7,257 bases of DNA from Oscillospiraceae bacterium. GTDB taxonomy: Bacteria > Bacillota > Clostridia > Oscillospirales > Oscillospiraceae. A program made the position numbers and the translations under genes. Numbering within the stretch: position 1 is the first letter of the stretch; each line of letters begins with the position of its first letter. This document shows, piece after piece, positions 5,889 through 7,257 of this stretch. The stretch is taken from the NCBI GenBank assembly GCA_017538775.1, contig JAFYIF010000160.1, forward strand, positions 1 through 7,257. The letters are read 5' to 3'. The notes under the pieces were generated by a model. That model was not told the origin of the DNA and ran no database searches. It saw nothing but the letters and a program-made list of their open reading frames with translations.

Positions 5889-7257
5889 TCAGTTGGCGTT
5901 GTAGACGCAGACGCCGGAGGAGAGCGTGGACACGACGATGTCCAGCTTCCCGTCCCCGTTCACGTCGGCCAGCACCGGGGCGGCGCGGCTGCCGTCGGCA
6001 TAGTAGAGGTCGTCGGCCCCCTGATAGCCCCACCAGGGCGGCAGGGTGGTCTCGGCCAGCTTTTTGCCGCTGTAGTCCAGGATGATCAGCTTGCCCCGCT
6101 CCTTCAGCTGGTCGGAGCTGGTGTAGGTGGCGAAGACCACCTCCTGCTTCCCGTCGCCGTTCAGGTCGGCCACCGCCGGTTTCGTGGCGAAGGACAGCAC
6201 CTGGGTCTTGCGGGTGTCCAGGACATAGGGCCAGGCCCCGTGCTCCGTGCCGTCCAGGGAGAAGCAGTGCAGCGCGCCGTCAAAGGAGCTGTACAAAATC
6301 TCCCGGTTGCCGTCCCCGTCCAGATCCACGACCACCGGCGTCAGCTCCGGCGTGGGCAGCTGCGGGTCGTCGCCCAGGGAGACGATCTCGCCCACGTCCG
6401 TGGGGAACTGGGTCCAGTCAAAGCCCTTGGCCTCGTTGCTGTAGCGGGTGCGGTCCAGATTCAGGATAAAGGTGGTGAAGTAGCGGGCCACGCCCTGGTA
6501 GGTCTCGCCCCCGTTGCGCATCACCAGGCCGCCGTCCAGGATCATGGAGACGAAGACCAGCTCCTGCGTCCCGTCCCCGTCCACGTCCACGGCCTTCACG
6601 GCGCCGAAGGTGCCGGTGTTGACGTTGCGGCTCTCCCGGGTCTCGCCCACCAGCCCCTGACCGGAGGCCGTACCGCCGTGCTTCCTCGCCCAGGCCACCA
6701 GCTCCAGCTCGTGGGCATAGTTCTCTGCCAGCGGGATGCCCTTCCAGGCCAGGCCGGTGTAGGGGCTGCCCGTGGCGAGCACAGGGGTCCCATCCAGATG
6801 GAAGGCGGCGATCTGATCCTCGTCAAAGAGCAGGACCAGCTCCATCAGCCCGTCCCCGTCCATGTCCACGGCCTCCATGGAGTTGGAGTAGAGGCCGAAG
6901 CCGCAGTTCTGGGGCCAGCCGGAGCGGACGGTGCCGTTCAGGTCGTAGACGCAGACGGCCCCGTCGCCGCTGCCGCCCACGCCGAAGCCCAGGGCCAGCT
7001 CATAGCGCCCGTCCCCGTCCAGGTCCGCGGCCTTGCAGGCCCGGGCCACATGGGGCGTGGTGAAGTGGAACTCAAACTGCCCCTTCGCATTGTAGACCGC
7101 CACGAAGGTCTGGTCATAGACGTAGTTGGTGGACAGCACCAGGAGCTCCAGCGCCCCGTCCCCGTCCAGGTCCAGCACCTGGGGTGCCAGATAGACCGCG
7201 CCGAAGTACTGGTCCAGGGCCGCGTTCTCCGTGGTGTCGTGGCCGGAGGGGGTGGAC
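5889..7257 (-). CDS. FG-GAP/VCBS-repeat beta-propeller protein, 5' end outside the window
   Basis: The frame is open from the right edge of the window to the TGA at 5889-5891, giving about 455 visible residues; the true start and any signal peptide lie beyond 7257. A GTG at 7178 is in frame but only an internal Val. The protein has seven calcium-loop motifs of the DxDGDG or DxNGDG kind (near 7164, 7016, 6857, 6575, 6317, 6155 and 5959). Each is followed by an E-L/I/V strand such as ELLVLS, ELVFVS or EVVFAT, and most are preceded by an AVDxD-type strand. This is the signature of FG-GAP/VCBS repeats, which fold as a seven-bladed integrin-like propeller and are usually extracellular, binding Ca2+, carbohydrate or protein. 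The protein ends on a propeller strand (SSGVCVYNAN) with no sorting signal or C-terminal anchor. The ligand is unknown. Confidence 0.9.
   Translation of the reverse strand, partial: STPSGHDTTENAALDQYFGAVYLAPQVLDLDGDGALELLVLSTNYVYDQTFVAVYNAKGQFEFHFTTPHVARACKAADLDGDGRYELALGFGVGGSGDGAVCVYDLNGTVRSGWPQNCGFGLYSNSMEAVDMDGDGLMELVLLFDEDQIAAFHLDGTPVLATGSPYTGLAWKGIPLAENYAHELELVAWARKHGGTASGQGLVGETRESRNVNTGTFGAVKAVDVDGDGTQELVFVSMILDGGLVMRNGGETYQGVARYFTTFILNLDRTRYSNEAKGFDWTQFPTDVGEIVSLGDDPQLPTPELTPVVVDLDGDGNREILYSSFDGALHCFSLDGTEHGAWPYVLDTRKTQVLSFATKPAVADLNGDGKQEVVFATYTSSDQLKERGKLIILDYSGKKLAETTLPPWWGYQGADDLYYADGSRAAPVLADVNGDGKLDIVVSTLSSGVCVYNAN

Noticed and set aside
5254..5904. A 216-codon plus-strand frame over the DIP1984-family gene
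   Set aside because: It is the antisense of a well-conserved family gene, it crosses an intergenic gap, and it has no ribosome site.

Overview
The window looks like chromosomal DNA from a GC-rich member of the Clostridia, most likely a gut Oscillospiraceae (Flavonifractor/Lawsonibacter-like). The reasons are strong purine-rich Shine-Dalgarno sites, a dnaK-dnaJ order, a very GC-rich third codon position, a lipobox lipoprotein and a DIP1984-family protein. The genus assignment is an inference and cannot be proven from the sequence.

Plus strand, 1-4103: the 3' end of dnaK, then a complete dnaJ, then two G3E/COG0523 (CobW-like) GTPase genes separated by one base. The first GTPase carries a very large His/Asp/Glu/Cys-rich insertion (48 histidines in about 114 residues). 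The second has a degenerate GTPase core fused to a C-terminal domain resembling YcgQ/TIGR03943, a family associated with zinc-related permeases. A perfect 14-bp hairpin with a short T-run (4122-4165) closes this unit. DnaJ is itself a zinc protein, so a chaperone/zinc-allocation unit is a reasonable hypothesis.

The dnaK-dnaJ gap and the dnaJ-GTPase gap each hold a copy of the same hairpin-rich intergenic repeat (279-455 and 1713-1849). Each copy begins within a few bases of the preceding stop codon. The leading 13-bp stem is perfect in both copies even though two base pairs differ, so the changes are compensatory. Copy A carries an extra perfect hairpin that copy B lacks.

Minus strand, 4181-7257 (read right to left): a large FG-GAP/VCBS-type beta-propeller protein with seven DxDGDG-like loops, whose 5' end lies beyond the window. 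It is followed 32 bases later by a small coiled-coil DIP1984-family protein and, after a 233-base gap, by a lipoprotein with no recognised domain. This block converges on the plus-strand unit at the 4122-4165 hairpin.

No tRNA, rRNA, CRISPR array, insertion sequence or CIRCE operator is visible.
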